Source of the DNA: Psychrosphaera sp. B3R10
Lineage (GTDB): Bacteria; Pseudomonadota; Gammaproteobacteria; Enterobacterales; Alteromonadaceae
Assembly: GCF_018861025.1 (NCBI RefSeq)
Contig: NZ_JAHKQH010000040.1
Coordinates: 62,001-126,000, forward strand
Length of the DNA stretch: 64,000 nucleotides
Reading direction: 5' to 3'
Positions 1 through 9,317 of the stretch are shown here, piece after piece. Position 1 is the stretch's first letter, and each line of letters starts with the position of its first letter. A program made the position numbers and the translations under genes. Under the pieces are notes generated by a model, which had not been told where the DNA came from, ran no database searches, and saw only the letters and a program-made list of their open reading frames with translations.

Positions 1-1716
1 TAATGTTTTGCGCCAATCGCCTTGTTGCAAACCGGCATGAATTAACATTGTACCTGCCGCCAATTGCTGGTCACCTTGCTTTGTCGAAATATAAAGCGGC
101 TTCATCGCAGAACGAACCTTGATGTTTTTAGACAACAATTCATAAACTGCGGGCGCAGCACTAGAATCACGCCAATCGATGGCATAGGAGTAAACGTCAT
201 CTAGTGTGTTGTTGTTTGTTACTTTACGTTGCCAAAGGTTATTTGACACGTTTAAGCTTCTTTGTGACTTAACAGCGCGGTATTCAAGGTTAAAGGCCAT
301 TGCCAAGTTCCAACTAGATACGTCGTAGAATGTATTATCGTTAAAACTGGTGGCTTCAGAAAATATAGAGCGAATTAACCGAGCTTGTGGTTGTTGCAGT
401 GGAATGTACACACTGTTTTCGGCTGTAAATTGATGTTTGTCGATTTTAGCGTCTTTGTTTATCGCATAGGCTTGTATATTGTGTTGCTGCAACAAAGCCA
501 CAAAGTCGGCGACTCTTGATTTGTCAGCAATATCACCAACGATAAAACCATCTATGTCAGCTTTTTTAGCAACTTTTTTGGCATCTTGTTCAAATTGCCA
601 TTGGTAATCGAGTAATACTTGTTTGTTTTCCAAACTGCCTTTTAACGTAGAAAACGACGCAGTAATTTGATTTTTAATTGTTGCAGGGAAAGCAACATCG
701 CCGTTTATCGACTCCTGCAAATGGCCACGTGACGAACCTTGCTCAAACAAAATCCCTATCGTGCCGTGTAGGTCGGGGTAAGTTGAGCCCTTACCTGCAT
801 AAAAATCGTCAAATGCTTCTTCGGTAAAATACAGTTGCTCTTGTTGGTCAAATGCCGCGGCGTGATACGTTGCTAATTCTTTAGTGAGTTCTACGTTGCG
901 CTCAGGTGTAAATGGGTTTTTACGAGACGCTATGCCAGGTTGAAAAAAGAATGTGCTGTGTGTGCCCATTTCATGATGGTCAGTTAATACGTTTGGTCGC
1001 CATTGATGATACTGCGCGATACGAGCGCGAGATTCTGGATGTTGTAGCAATAACCAATCCCGATTTAAGTCAAACCAATAATGATTTACCCGTCCTCTGA
1101 TCCAGTCTTGTACATGCTCACGATTGTTCGGATCGCTATTTAAGTTCATGCCTTTATGTTGATTTGCCCATTGCGCAAAACGGCTTAATCCATCCGGATT
1201 TAAACTTGGGTCGAGTAATACCACCATTTGATCTAAATATTCCGCAACGGCAGGTGAACTCGATGCCGCTAAATAGTAGGCGACTAACATCGACGCATTA
1301 CTGCCAGACGATTCATCACCGTGCACGCTGTAATTAAGATTAACAATCAGTGGAAACGCATCGTGATTTGGTTTGTTTCTTTGTTGTAACCGCTGAATGT
1401 GGTTACTTTGTATAGAAGAAATATTAGATTGATTCTTTGGTGCTGTGATCACTAATTGCAAAAGCTGCCTTTGCTCGTGACTTTGCCCAATAACATTTAA
1501 TGTTACGCGGTCACTGCTCTTTGCTAATGCGTGATAATACTGTACTAGCTGATCATGTCTTACATGCCACTCGCCAACTTGATAACCTAAAACTGATTCT
1601 GGTGTTGGGATGTTTTTATTATAATCCTCATCTGGGAGGTAATAACTTAGCGGCACCGCATGCAGGCCAGAACTAAGAAAAAAAACTAAACTTATTGCTA
1701 AAACTCTAAGGTTCAT
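1..1716 (-). CDS. Secreted M14-family zinc carboxypeptidase-like protein (3' truncated by window edge)
   Basis: The minus-strand reading frame is open from an ATG at 1716 to the window edge (572 codons seen), so the C-terminus lies outside. It begins with a hydrophobic signal peptide ending near SSGLHA. The zinc-carboxypeptidase signature is visible as a HGDESSG motif (His and Glu zinc ligands), followed by LDPSLNPDG and a TDHHEMGT motif that resembles the family's later catalytic region. M14 enzymes remove C-terminal residues from peptides; in marine Alteromonadales such proteins are exported. The region after about residue 350 looks like a non-peptidase C-terminal extension. It is divergent from nfuA across about 200 bases. 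Family call is firm; substrate is unknown. Confidence 0.85.
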   Translation of the reverse strand, partial: MNLRVLAISLVFFLSSGLHAVPLSYYLPDEDYNKNIPTPESVLGYQVGEWHVRHDQLVQYYHALAKSSDRVTLNVIGQSHEQRQLLQLVITAPKNQSNISSIQSNHIQRLQQRNKPNHDAFPLIVNLNYSVHGDESSGSNASMLVAYYLAASSSPAVAEYLDQMVVLLDPSLNPDGLSRFAQWANQHKGMNLNSDPNNREHVQDWIRGRVNHYWFDLNRDWLLLQHPESRARIAQYHQWRPNVLTDHHEMGTHSTFFFQPGIASRKNPFTPERNVELTKELATYHAAAFDQQEQLYFTEEAFDDFYAGKGSTYPDLHGTIGILFEQGSSRGHLQESINGDVAFPATIKNQITASFSTLKGSLENKQVLLDYQWQFEQDAKKVAKKADIDGFIVGDIADKSRVADFVALLQQHNIQAYAINKDAKIDKHQFTAENSVYIPLQQPQARLIRSIFSEATSFNDNTFYDVSSWNLAMAFNLEYRAVKSQRSLNVSNNLWQRKVTNNNTLDDVYSYAIDWRDSSAAPAVYELLSKNIKVRSAMKPLYISTKQGDQQLAAGTMLIHAGLQQGDWRKTL

Positions 1717-1915
1717 TTTATCAATCTCTTTTATCAAACTTAACAACACATTAAACATAGCTATTGCCCATTCACAATACCAATTAGATAAATTCAAGGT
1801 TAATTACGACCACCGAGGGTCAGTACTATTGAAATTCGACATGTTGCACCCATATCTTTAACCAAGTATTATGCACGTAATTGCCAATAACCTAGTAAAT
1901 TAGTCGGATATTCTC

Positions 1916-2494
1916 ATGATCTCTATCTCCGAAGCGGCCCAAGAACACTTCGTAAAACTGTTAGAAAAACAAACACCAAAAACGCGTATTCGTATTTTTG
2001 TTGTTAACCCTGGAACAAAAAGCGCTGAATGCGGTGTGTCATATTGCCCTGAAGAATCATTAGAGGAAGACGACATTGTGCTTCCGTATACTGGCTTTGA
2101 AGCTGCGGTAGACAAAGAAAGCGAACCGTTTTTAGAAGACGCAGAAATCGATTTTGTTACCGACCAAATGGGCTCTCAGCTAACGCTTAAAGCACCAAAC
2201 GCTAAAGCGCGTAAAGTTTCTGAAAACGCAACTTTAAGAGAGCGCCTTCAGTACTTCATCGATACTGAAGTTAACCCAAGTTTAGCGGGTCACGGTGGCA
2301 ACTGCCAAATCGTTGAAATTACTAAAGAAGGTGTGGTTGTTCTGCAATTCGGTGGTGGTTGTAATGGTTGTTCAATGATTGACGTTACGTTAAAAGACGG
2401 CATCGAAAAACAATTATTGAAAGAATTTGAAGGTGAAGTGTCAGGTGTTGCAGACAGCACTGAACATGAAGCTGGCGAACACTCTTACTACTAA
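1916..2494 (+). CDS. nfuA: Fe-S biogenesis protein NfuA
   Basis: The 192-residue protein matches E. coli NfuA (191 residues) in length and layout: an N-terminal degenerate A-type scaffold domain (about 1-95) and a C-terminal Nfu domain. The CxxC that holds the bridging [4Fe-4S] cluster is C149 and C152 in the GGGCNGCSM motif. NfuA carries Fe-S clusters to apoproteins in the cytosol, especially under oxidative stress or iron limitation. The ATG start gives the usual MISISEAAQ opening. A hairpin directly downstream ends the transcript, so it is probably monocistronic. Confidence 0.97.
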   Translation: MISISEAAQEHFVKLLEKQTPKTRIRIFVVNPGTKSAECGVSYCPEESLEEDDIVLPYTGFEAAVDKESEPFLEDAEIDFVTDQMGSQLTLKAPNAKARKVSENATLRERLQYFIDTEVNPSLAGHGGNCQIVEITKEGVVVLQFGGGCNGCSMIDVTLKDGIEKQLLKEFEGEVSGVADSTEHEAGEHSYY

Positions 2495-2502
2495 ATTGCG
2501 AC

Positions 2503-2538
2503 AAAGGGACGGACATAAACTCAAGTTTGTCCCTTTTT
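2503..2538 (+). terminator. Rho-independent terminator after nfuA
   Basis: AAAGGGAC pairs with GTCCCTTT, with further inner pairing AAACT/AGTTT around a short loop, and is followed by a run of T. It sits 8 bases after the nfuA stop and before the next start. Confidence 0.8.
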
Positions 2539-2554
2539 CATTTCGAGAGCTAAT

Positions 2555-2836
2555 GTGACTCACGATAAACTGCAAGATTTTCTCCTTAAATATGGATCGA
2601 CTCCGCAGGCCAGCGCAAAATGGTTTGGGATTGGCATCTTTTTATTTTTTACCGGGATGATTGGTATCTATCTTTCGGTCAACGCACCAACTTGGATATC
2701 TGTTGTTAGTTTTGCCACCTTAGTCGTTGGTGTATTAATCGCATTAAAGGGCTATGTAGGTATTTTATTTAACCGCCTCGCTTATTTTCGCCATAACGCC
2801 GCTAAAAACAAAGCAAAATACAAACATATCAAATAA
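2555..2836 (+). CDS. Small two-helix membrane protein, function unknown
   Basis: I do not recognise a family. The 93-residue product has two hydrophobic stretches (about residues 23-42 and 48-70) and a very basic tail rich in Lys and Asn, which should lie in the cytoplasm. It starts at GTG, because the nearby ATG at 2553 is in another frame and meets a stop at once. It lies just after the nfuA terminator, so it probably has its own weak promoter or is reached by read-through. A gene is likely because the frame is clean and the topology sensible. Confidence 0.6.
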   Translation: MTHDKLQDFLLKYGSTPQASAKWFGIGIFLFFTGMIGIYLSVNAPTWISVVSFATLVVGVLIALKGYVGILFNRLAYFRHNAAKNKAKYKHIK

Positions 2837-2914
2837 TCTTTTTTTACAGTTCCGGCAATTTTAAAATCGCGCATTAGCAATATAAAAACTCGGTAATCAA
2901 TATCTACTCTAGGT

Positions 2915-4270
2915 TTATCCTTGTGAGTTAACTTTACCCATAACATATTGGCTGTTTTGCAACATTGTTAATTGACTTGCTCCTCTGGCAAACAAAAACA
3001 ACCAAAACGCTAGCCACAACCCTAGGTTTTCACCACCTAGTAAATGATTTAATGATACTGCGCAAACAAATACTATTGTAGCGATAAACATACTGTTGCG
3101 CATTGAACTAACCCAGCCTAATCCAATAAACACGCCATCAAAAATAAAACACATAAAACTGCCTAAGGGCATAAAAATGATTATCCAATAATAGCTACTC
3201 AGCGCTTGATGTAACTCTTCAATGTCGGTCATTAACTGAATAATGTCATTAGCAAATATCAAATAAACCAAGCTGTAAAAAATGGCAAACTTAGCCCCAA
3301 ACCGAAACCCTTTGGTGATGAATAATCGGACTTTTTTCGCTTGTTTAGCACCAACTTGTTGACCCACAAGCGACTCAAGAGCAAAAGCGACGCCGTCTAG
3401 GGCAAACGATAAAAACAGAAAAAACTGCATCATAATCGCATTTACCGCAACCGCATTAGGTCCAAATCGGCTGGCATAAAGAGTCATAAACGAAATGCAA
3501 AACTGCAATAACGCGCTTCGCATAAACAGCACTCGATTCATTGCGATAAGCCCTACGATGCCTGCATAACTTGCCGCAACAAAAGGCTTAAGCCGTTTTA
3601 GAACTGACAAGTTATAGCTAATCAGCAGAACAAACTGACACGTTTCGGCAATGACTGACGCAAGTGCAACGCCACTCACTTCCAAGCCAAGTATAGGGAC
3701 AAACACAATATCCCCAATTAAATTGACAAGGTTACAAACGATGACGGCAATAAGCACTTGTTTGGTTTTACCGATACCTATCAGGTAGCCCATAAATACA
3801 AGGTTAAGTAAGCTTACGGGGGCGATCCAAATTCGGATATCAAAATACTGTTGAGCGTAATACAGACTCGCTTCCATGTGCGCACCAGTGTCGACCAACA
3901 GTAACATGGCTTGAAACAACCAACTTTGTAGCGTCAAAATCACCACTGCTAATAAAATAGCGAGAACACAACCCTGTAATAAAACACGGCTTAAACCTTC
4001 ACTATCTTGTCGTCCCCAAGCTTGAGACGCTAGGGCAGTGGTCGACATTCTTAGGAAACCCAATAGCCAAAATGCAATAGTTACGACTAAACTACCTAAA
4101 GCGGTCCCAGATAAAAAATCGCTACTGTTTAAGTGACCTATTACGGCCGTATCAACAAATCCTAACAACGGCACCGTAATGTTTGCTAAAATCATAGGCC
4201 AGGCAAGTTGCCATATTTTTAAATTAGCATGACCGCGAGGTCGCCAGAGGTGTTGAATATTTTGAATCAT
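2915..4270 (-). CDS. dinF: MATE-family efflux transporter, DinF type
   Basis: This 451-residue protein has about 12 membrane segments and the DinF opening pattern (LAWPMILANITVPLLGFVDTAVIGHL) seen in E. coli DinF. MATE transporters export organic cations, drugs or oxidised metabolites in exchange for Na+ or H+ at the inner membrane; DinF has been linked to oxidative-stress and bile-salt tolerance. Its length is close to E. coli DinF (about 459). The 5' end overlaps the 5' end of the divergent deacetylase gene by about 40 bases, so each promoter must lie inside the other gene. No LexA operator was sought beyond eye inspection, and none was obvious. Confidence 0.88.
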   Translation of the reverse strand: MIQNIQHLWRPRGHANLKIWQLAWPMILANITVPLLGFVDTAVIGHLNSSDFLSGTALGSLVVTIAFWLLGFLRMSTTALASQAWGRQDSEGLSRVLLQGCVLAILLAVVILTLQSWLFQAMLLLVDTGAHMEASLYYAQQYFDIRIWIAPVSLLNLVFMGYLIGIGKTKQVLIAVIVCNLVNLIGDIVFVPILGLEVSGVALASVIAETCQFVLLISYNLSVLKRLKPFVAASYAGIVGLIAMNRVLFMRSALLQFCISFMTLYASRFGPNAVAVNAIMMQFFLFLSFALDGVAFALESLVGQQVGAKQAKKVRLFITKGFRFGAKFAIFYSLVYLIFANDIIQLMTDIEELHQALSSYYWIIIFMPLGSFMCFIFDGVFIGLGWVSSMRNSMFIATIVFVCAVSLNHLLGGENLGLWLAFWLFLFARGASQLTMLQNSQYVMGKVNSQG

Positions 4271-5296
4271 TTACTTTCTACTATTTTAACTGTGCTTTTA
4301 GCAATATTTGTTTTTGCTGTCAGTTCGACATCGGCCCAAGCCGCAACGGTTGTAATATACCATCATGTCAGTGAAAACACGCCAGCATCCACGAGTCTTT
4401 CACCGGAAGACTTTATTAAGCACTTAACTTTGTTCGAAGAGCTCGAGCTCGAAGTCGTGTCACTATCCAAATTAGTGAACGCTATTCAAGATAAGCAAGA
4501 TGTCCCATCTAATTGGGTCGCGATTACCTTTGACGATGGGTTTACTAGCGTTTATGACAACGCTATGCCTGAATTACAAAAACGTAAATACCCGTTCACT
4601 GTGTTTGTTAATCCAGATAAAGTTGGGCCAAGTAAGCTGTACATGGACTGGCAACAACTCAGAGAAATAACTAAGGCCGGTGGAGAGATTGCAAACCATA
4701 CGTTAGCCCATGAAAATTTGGTTCAAACCGGATTAACGCTAAACGAAATCAAAGCAAACCTCTCGGCGGCAGAAAAAGCCATCACCAAAAACACTGGGCA
4801 AGCCCACAATATGGTTGCCTATCCTTTTGGCGAGTATAACGACATCGTGAAAACCGCTTTAAAAGAATTAGGTATGGTCGGGTTTGCCCAGCATTCAGGG
4901 GCGATTGATAAATACAGTGACCTTCAAGCCTTAACGCGCTTTCCCGCTGCAGGTATTTACGCCAATCCTAATACGTTGAAAAATAAAGTGCTAAGTCTGC
5001 CTTTTTCGGTGAAATCCTACAGCCCAACAGATACGACGCCAATTAACAACCCGCCTAAATTTGTTGTTGAACTGGCTAAAAAAGACTTTTATCAAAGTCA
5101 ATTAGCCTGTTTTGTTTCAGGTTTTTCCGATCCAGTTAAACCAACTTGGATTGATGATTTAACATTTGAGATCACCGCAACAGATGTGATCGGACTTGGC
5201 CGAGTAAAATACAATTGTACCGCGCCTTCCATCAGCCACGCCGGTAAATACTACTGGATGTCCAAGTTATGGATTAACCTCGATGGTACAGACTGA
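4229..5296 (+). CDS. Secreted polysaccharide deacetylase (CE4, NodB-like)
   Basis: The NodB homology motifs are all present: TFDDG (residues 100-104 from the ATG) with the metal-binding Asp, the HTLAH metal-binding motif, and YPFGEY in place of the usual RxPYG segment. CE4 enzymes remove N-acetyl groups from sugars such as those in chitin, peptidoglycan or PNAG. A signal peptide ends near SSTSAQA. The ATG at 4229 has no visible ribosome site; a TTG at 4262 lies 9-11 bases after a GAGGTG/AGAGG site and would give a cleaner signal peptide, so I suspect that start. The last 90 residues are not part of the NodB fold. The natural substrate is not known. Confidence 0.85.
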   Translation: MTARSPEVLNILNHLLSTILTVLLAIFVFAVSSTSAQAATVVIYHHVSENTPASTSLSPEDFIKHLTLFEELELEVVSLSKLVNAIQDKQDVPSNWVAITFDDGFTSVYDNAMPELQKRKYPFTVFVNPDKVGPSKLYMDWQQLREITKAGGEIANHTLAHENLVQTGLTLNEIKANLSAAEKAITKNTGQAHNMVAYPFGEYNDIVKTALKELGMVGFAQHSGAIDKYSDLQALTRFPAAGIYANPNTLKNKVLSLPFSVKSYSPTDTTPINNPPKFVVELAKKDFYQSQLACFVSGFSDPVKPTWIDDLTFEITATDVIGLGRVKYNCTAPSISHAGKYYWMSKLWINLDGTD

Positions 5297-5350
5297 GTTT
5301 TTTTATACCAAGCGGATCTCGGCTGTTTTGTGGTTATATAGTTGGGATGG

Positions 5351-5376
5351 CGTGGCTAATCATAGAATTAGCCACG
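5351..5376. terminator. Hairpin between convergent genes, possible two-way terminator
   Basis: CGTGGCTAAT and ATTAGCCACG form a perfect 10-bp stem with a 6-base loop, midway between the deacetylase and sco stop codons. There is no T run beside it, so termination is plausible but not certain. Confidence 0.45.
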
Positions 5377-5402
5377 TACGGTCTCACTAAGTTAAAAATG
5401 CC

Positions 5403-6032
5403 TTACATCAACTTTTTGAAGTCTTCTAACATAGTTTGAGTATCGACAGTAGGAACTTGGTTTAATACAATTTCAGGCTTAAAAATAGCTTCTATTTGTG
5501 CGTCGGGGTTCACTAATATTATTGACGCACTGTGGTCAACAAAATAGCCATCTTCGATTTCCTGATCCGGTATTGAGTACATCAAACCTAAGTTTCTGAC
5601 GAAAGGGAATAGGTTTTTATGTTCCGCTCTAACGCCTTTGATATTGCCACCAAAGTAGTCAATGTATTTAGCCATGTTTTCTGGTGTGTCCCGTTTAGGA
5701 TCAACAGATACGAACACAATTCGCACGGGCTTGTCTGACACTTTCTGAAGCTCTGGTAAAATTCGACTGAGTTTAGCTAATGTCATAGGACATACATCAG
5801 GACAGGACAAGTAGCCTAAAAAGACTAAATCCCAATACCCTTTCAGGTTATCGTTAGTGAAAACGGTATTCGTTTCGTCCTGTAACTCAAAAGGTTGGAT
5901 CACGCGTTGGGGGTCGTATACAAACGTTGTTTCCGAAAACTCAATTTTGAAAGTAGATTGAAATACAAACACACCAACACAAACAGAGATTAGAGCCGCT
6001 AATACAAGCAATACATTTTGTTTTAAGTTCAT
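5403..6032 (-). CDS. sco: SCO1/SenC-type copper chaperone for cytochrome oxidase
   Basis: This 209-residue protein is anchored by an N-terminal helix (about 7-25) and has a thioredoxin-like periplasmic domain. The copper ligands of the Sco family are in place: C77 and C81 in SCPDVCPMT and H167 in VDHSAS. Sco proteins deliver copper to, and reduce, the CuA site of oxidase subunit II. It is the last gene of the minus-strand oxidase assembly cluster, 8 bases after ctaB. Family and role are clear. Confidence 0.95.
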   Translation of the reverse strand: MNLKQNVLLVLAALISVCVGVFVFQSTFKIEFSETTFVYDPQRVIQPFELQDETNTVFTNDNLKGYWDLVFLGYLSCPDVCPMTLAKLSRILPELQKVSDKPVRIVFVSVDPKRDTPENMAKYIDYFGGNIKGVRAEHKNLFPFVRNLGLMYSIPDQEIEDGYFVDHSASIILVNPDAQIEAIFKPEIVLNQVPTVDTQTMLEDFKKLM

Positions 6033-6040
6033 TCGAGGGC

Positions 6041-6940
6041 CTAAATAAAGTGGTCGACTAACAAGACCACAAATAACGCCAATAAATGCCAGATCGAAAA
6101 CTTAAAGGTTTCCATCGCTAATTGTTTATTTTCTGTGGTTTTTAACAACCAAGCATAACGTAAAAAGACAACGTTTAAGCCTAAGCTTACAACCAAATAC
6201 AGGATACCTGTCATACCCACCAGATACGGTAGAATACAAACTAAGGTCAGCAAAATGGTGTATAACATGATGGTATTTTTGGTAAATTCGTTGCCATGAG
6301 TTACGGGCAACATTGGGATATTAACCCGGGCGTAATCTTCTTTTCGGTGGATCGCTAACGCCCAAAAGTGCGGTGGTGTCCAAGTAAAAATGATCATTAC
6401 AAGTAATAACGCATGTGGATGAATTTCTCCGGTAATCGCACACCAACCAAGTAGCGGCGGCATCGCACCGGCTAAACCGCCAATGACGATATTCTGAGGT
6501 GTGAGACGTTTTAGAATAAGAGTATAGACAACCGCATAACCAAATAAACTGGCAAGTGTTAACCAAGCTGTTAGTGGATTAACTTCAAAATACAATAAAA
6601 CAAAGCCACTGAACGCCAAAAATAACGAAAATCCGATAGCTTGTTGATTAGTTAAACGCCCTTTGGCAATAGGTCTGTTGTATGTTCGAGCCATCTTGGC
6701 ATCGATTTTTTGGTCAACGATATGATTCATCGCAGCGGCTGCGGCAGACAGTAAACCTATTCCTAAACTCGCGACAAATAATAAACTAAGTGAAGGCAAT
6801 GTCGGTTGGGCTAAAACCATTCCAACGATAGCGGTAATCACTAACATAAAGACTACTTTTGGTTTGGTGATTTCATATAAATCTTTGACCAACCCAACTA
6901 AGCTAGTCAGTTGATTTGACTGTGTACGTTGTTCTATCAT
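6041..6940 (-). CDS. ctaB: Protoheme IX farnesyltransferase (heme O synthase)
   Basis: This UbiA-superfamily prenyltransferase has about nine membrane helices and 299 residues. The Asp-rich motif NHIVDQKIDAKMARTYNRP is typical of heme O synthases (CyoE/CtaB). It attaches a farnesyl group to protoheme, the first step of heme A synthesis. It lies one base after ctaA, which performs the next step, so the two are translationally close. It is also distinct from the second UbiA-type gene in this window (ubiA at 47192), whose neighbours belong to ubiquinone synthesis. Confidence 0.96.
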   Translation of the reverse strand: MIEQRTQSNQLTSLVGLVKDLYEITKPKVVFMLVITAIVGMVLAQPTLPSLSLLFVASLGIGLLSAAAAAMNHIVDQKIDAKMARTYNRPIAKGRLTNQQAIGFSLFLAFSGFVLLYFEVNPLTAWLTLASLFGYAVVYTLILKRLTPQNIVIGGLAGAMPPLLGWCAITGEIHPHALLLVMIIFTWTPPHFWALAIHRKEDYARVNIPMLPVTHGNEFTKNTIMLYTILLTLVCILPYLVGMTGILYLVVSLGLNVVFLRYAWLLKTTENKQLAMETFKFSIWHLLALFVVLLVDHFI

Positions 6941-6941
6941 T

Positions 6942-8003
6942 TCACGCTCCTTCCACCAAGGTTTGACTTGACCTTACTGGCTTTTCTTGTGGCTCTATCG
7001 TCGGGCGACGTAACTTAAAGCCCGATAAATACCAAGTGGCAATTAAACTCAACAACAGGCAGACAGCAACAAAATTGTGCATTACTGCGACGGCCAATGG
7101 CAGATGAAAAACCACATTAGAGATCCCTAGCAATATTTGCAATAGCAAAAGCCCCGAAATCCCAAGGGCCACTTTTCTATTCGCTTGAAAATCTCTTTTT
7201 AGAAGCATAAAGATCAGCGTTAAACACATCAAAGTAACGGCAATTGCACCAAAACGATGGAGAATATGGATACTCATTCGCGCTTCATAAGGGAAAACGC
7301 CAAACTCATAATTGGCATGCCCTGTTGGTATGGATAGGGCCTGACCTAAATCAAATCGTTGTTGCCAACCATCTTCACAAATAGGCAAATCTAAGCAAGC
7401 AACAGCAGAATAGTTGGCGGCTGTCCAACCGCCCAACGCAATTTGTAGAACCACAACAAACACCGCTGATTTAATCGCTAGATGAAGCTTTGATGAAGAT
7501 GAAAACTTAGAGTTTTCGAGCCAAGCCGGATAAAGTTTTCGTCGTAATTGAATGGTTAATAAAAACAATATTGCGAAGGTCGTGAATCCGCCTAACAGAT
7601 GACCCATTACAATTAGAGGCATAAGGTTCATAGTAACGGTTAACATGCCGAGTACGGCTTGCAGGGTAACTGTAATGAGTAGAATACTGGGGAGCAGGAG
7701 TATTTGTTTGGCTTTGATGCTTAAAACAAAGATAGCTAATATCAATAACCCTAATGAGCCAGCAAAATAGCGATGGATCATCTCATTCCACGCTTTATGC
7801 GCTTCGACTGGACGCTCTGGAAACGCCAACTCCGCTTTAGTAATGTCAACTTCCGCAGTAGGGACTGACAAAAATCCATAACAACCGGGCCAATCAGGGC
7901 AACCTAAACCGGCGTGGGTCAAACGTGTATACGCACCTAAAACTATCACTACAGACGTTACAAACAGTGCAACAACAGCTAATTTGTACAATGAACGAAG
8001 CAT
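6942..8003 (-). CDS. ctaA: Heme A synthase (COX15/CtaA)
   Basis: The 353-residue membrane protein has eight predicted helices and the COX15 opening GAYTRLTHAGLGCPDWPGCYGF. Conserved His residues are visible in EAHKAWNEMIHRY, MGHLLGG, HILHRFGA and MHNFVA and would bind heme. It oxidises the C8 methyl of heme O to a formyl group to give heme A for the aa3 oxidase. The Cys-rich loop AVACLDLPIC is the kind of loop cysteine pair found in these enzymes. Downstream ctaB starts one base later. Confidence 0.95.
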   Translation of the reverse strand: MLRSLYKLAVVALFVTSVVIVLGAYTRLTHAGLGCPDWPGCYGFLSVPTAEVDITKAELAFPERPVEAHKAWNEMIHRYFAGSLGLLILAIFVLSIKAKQILLLPSILLITVTLQAVLGMLTVTMNLMPLIVMGHLLGGFTTFAILFLLTIQLRRKLYPAWLENSKFSSSSKLHLAIKSAVFVVVLQIALGGWTAANYSAVACLDLPICEDGWQQRFDLGQALSIPTGHANYEFGVFPYEARMSIHILHRFGAIAVTLMCLTLIFMLLKRDFQANRKVALGISGLLLLQILLGISNVVFHLPLAVAVMHNFVAVCLLLSLIATWYLSGFKLRRPTIEPQEKPVRSSQTLVEGA

Positions 8004-8049
8004 GGCACACCTCTTTTATTATTCTTCTTATTTTGTTCTTTTAATACCG

Positions 8050-8550
8050 TTAACCGACTCGCGCATAATTCAGCAGCTTTTTGATGTCGGCCAAAATATC
8101 TTTGCTGGTATTTATCGTATGTTCCCTGTCAGCTGCACCGGCATACTGCATAATCACCTTACCAAATGGGTCCACAATGTATAGATACTGCGAGGATAAA
8201 TTTTTGTTCGTCAATTTTAGCGTTTTTAACATAGGGTATTCTGAGGGCAACTTGGCGCTACCTAACACGTAAGCATTGACTCTTTTTTGTAATTTACCAA
8301 GCGCAATATAAGTTTGATTTAGACCATAAAATTGCTCCACACAAACCGCGTCGCAACTTTCTGTTGGCTGATAAACAATTGACCAGGTCGGCACATCGTG
8401 ATGCAGGTCGAGTTCTGTTGTAAATTCAACAAACTCCCCCTTATTTGTCGCCCCGGGGGTGTACCATCCCATTTTTAAGACAACAAACGCGAGTATCAAG
8501 GGGACACCCGCCATAACTAAAAATATCGAGAAAAATGATTTGGTTTTCAT
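8050..8550 (-). CDS. Sco-like membrane-anchored protein of the oxidase locus
   Basis: The start is the ATG at 8550, chosen because a strong AGGAGAG site precedes it; a longer frame to 8610 would run into the SURF1 gene. The 166-residue product has one N-terminal helix (about 7-25) and then a short domain with C66 and C70 in ESCDAVC, which looks like the CxxxC copper site of Sco proteins, and ends with a YLYIVDPFGKV strand as in thioredoxin folds. I see no equivalent of the Sco copper-binding His. An unnamed gene occupies the same place between SURF1 and COX15 in Pseudomonas and Shewanella aa3 loci (from memory). A role in oxidase copper or thiol chemistry is inferred. Confidence 0.75.
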   Translation of the reverse strand: MKTKSFFSIFLVMAGVPLILAFVVLKMGWYTPGATNKGEFVEFTTELDLHHDVPTWSIVYQPTESCDAVCVEQFYGLNQTYIALGKLQKRVNAYVLGSAKLPSEYPMLKTLKLTNKNLSSQYLYIVDPFGKVIMQYAGAADREHTINTSKDILADIKKLLNYARVG

Positions 8551-8563
8551 TACTACAACTCTC

Positions 8564-9289
8564 CTAATTCGAATCCTGTGAATCGGGTTTGACCCGGCTA
8601 GCGAAAACAAAAATAACTAAACTGGCAAAGGCCAACAGAAACCACTGTAGCGCATACGCTTGATGTTTTTCAGGCATCATCACAACGGGCTTATACGTTT
8701 GAACTAAACCTTGAACTTGTTCATTATTTGCATAGACAATTAACGGCACCATTTTGGGCTGCCAATCATGTTCAAATACCATATTAATTGATTGGATCCG
8801 CTGAGGCCATTGGTCTGTTAAAGGGGGATTTTCTAATACAAACTGTTGTAACTGTGTCGACTTAATCACCCCATGTAATTCAACTTCTGAGGGTAAATTG
8901 AACGTTGGAAGTTCAGATCGGTTATTTGGTGCTTTTAGCCAACCAAAATCAACCAGTATAGATTGGTTATATTTACTTGATAATACAGGTGCCAGAACTT
9001 TATAGCCGGGCTGCCCTTGATGAACTCGGTTATCCAATAACATCATATACTGAGATAAGACTTGGCCCGTAATTACTGTATTTTGACCATTCAACAATTC
9101 GCTAGACTTGGCGTCAACGGGATTAAATAAATCATCCTGAGTTGCTAATTGTTCCGTGCCAAACGACAACAACCACTCGCGCTTCTCATCCGCACGCTGC
9201 AATTGCCAAAATCCCAACTTGCACAACAGAATAAAAGCGGTCAAAGTGACCAACACAGGCCAAAAAGATATCTTGATTCGTTTTAACAC
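8564..9289 (-). CDS. surf1: SURF1-family oxidase assembly protein
   Basis: This 241-residue protein has the SURF1 arrangement: one helix at the N-terminus (about 10-27), a periplasmic domain, and one helix near the C-terminus (about 210-230). The conserved FWQLQRADEK segment follows the first helix, and LDNRVHQGQPGYKVLAP is the SURF1 core motif. SURF1 helps insert heme A into subunit I. The start lies only 28 bases from the start of the divergent DUF2909 gene. Confidence 0.93.
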   Translation of the reverse strand: MLKRIKISFWPVLVTLTAFILLCKLGFWQLQRADEKREWLLSFGTEQLATQDDLFNPVDAKSSELLNGQNTVITGQVLSQYMMLLDNRVHQGQPGYKVLAPVLSSKYNQSILVDFGWLKAPNNRSELPTFNLPSEVELHGVIKSTQLQQFVLENPPLTDQWPQRIQSINMVFEHDWQPKMVPLIVYANNEQVQGLVQTYKPVVMMPEKHQAYALQWFLLAFASLVIFVFASRVKPDSQDSN

Positions 9290-9317
9290 TACGACTACAA
9301 CCTATAGGGAAAAACAT

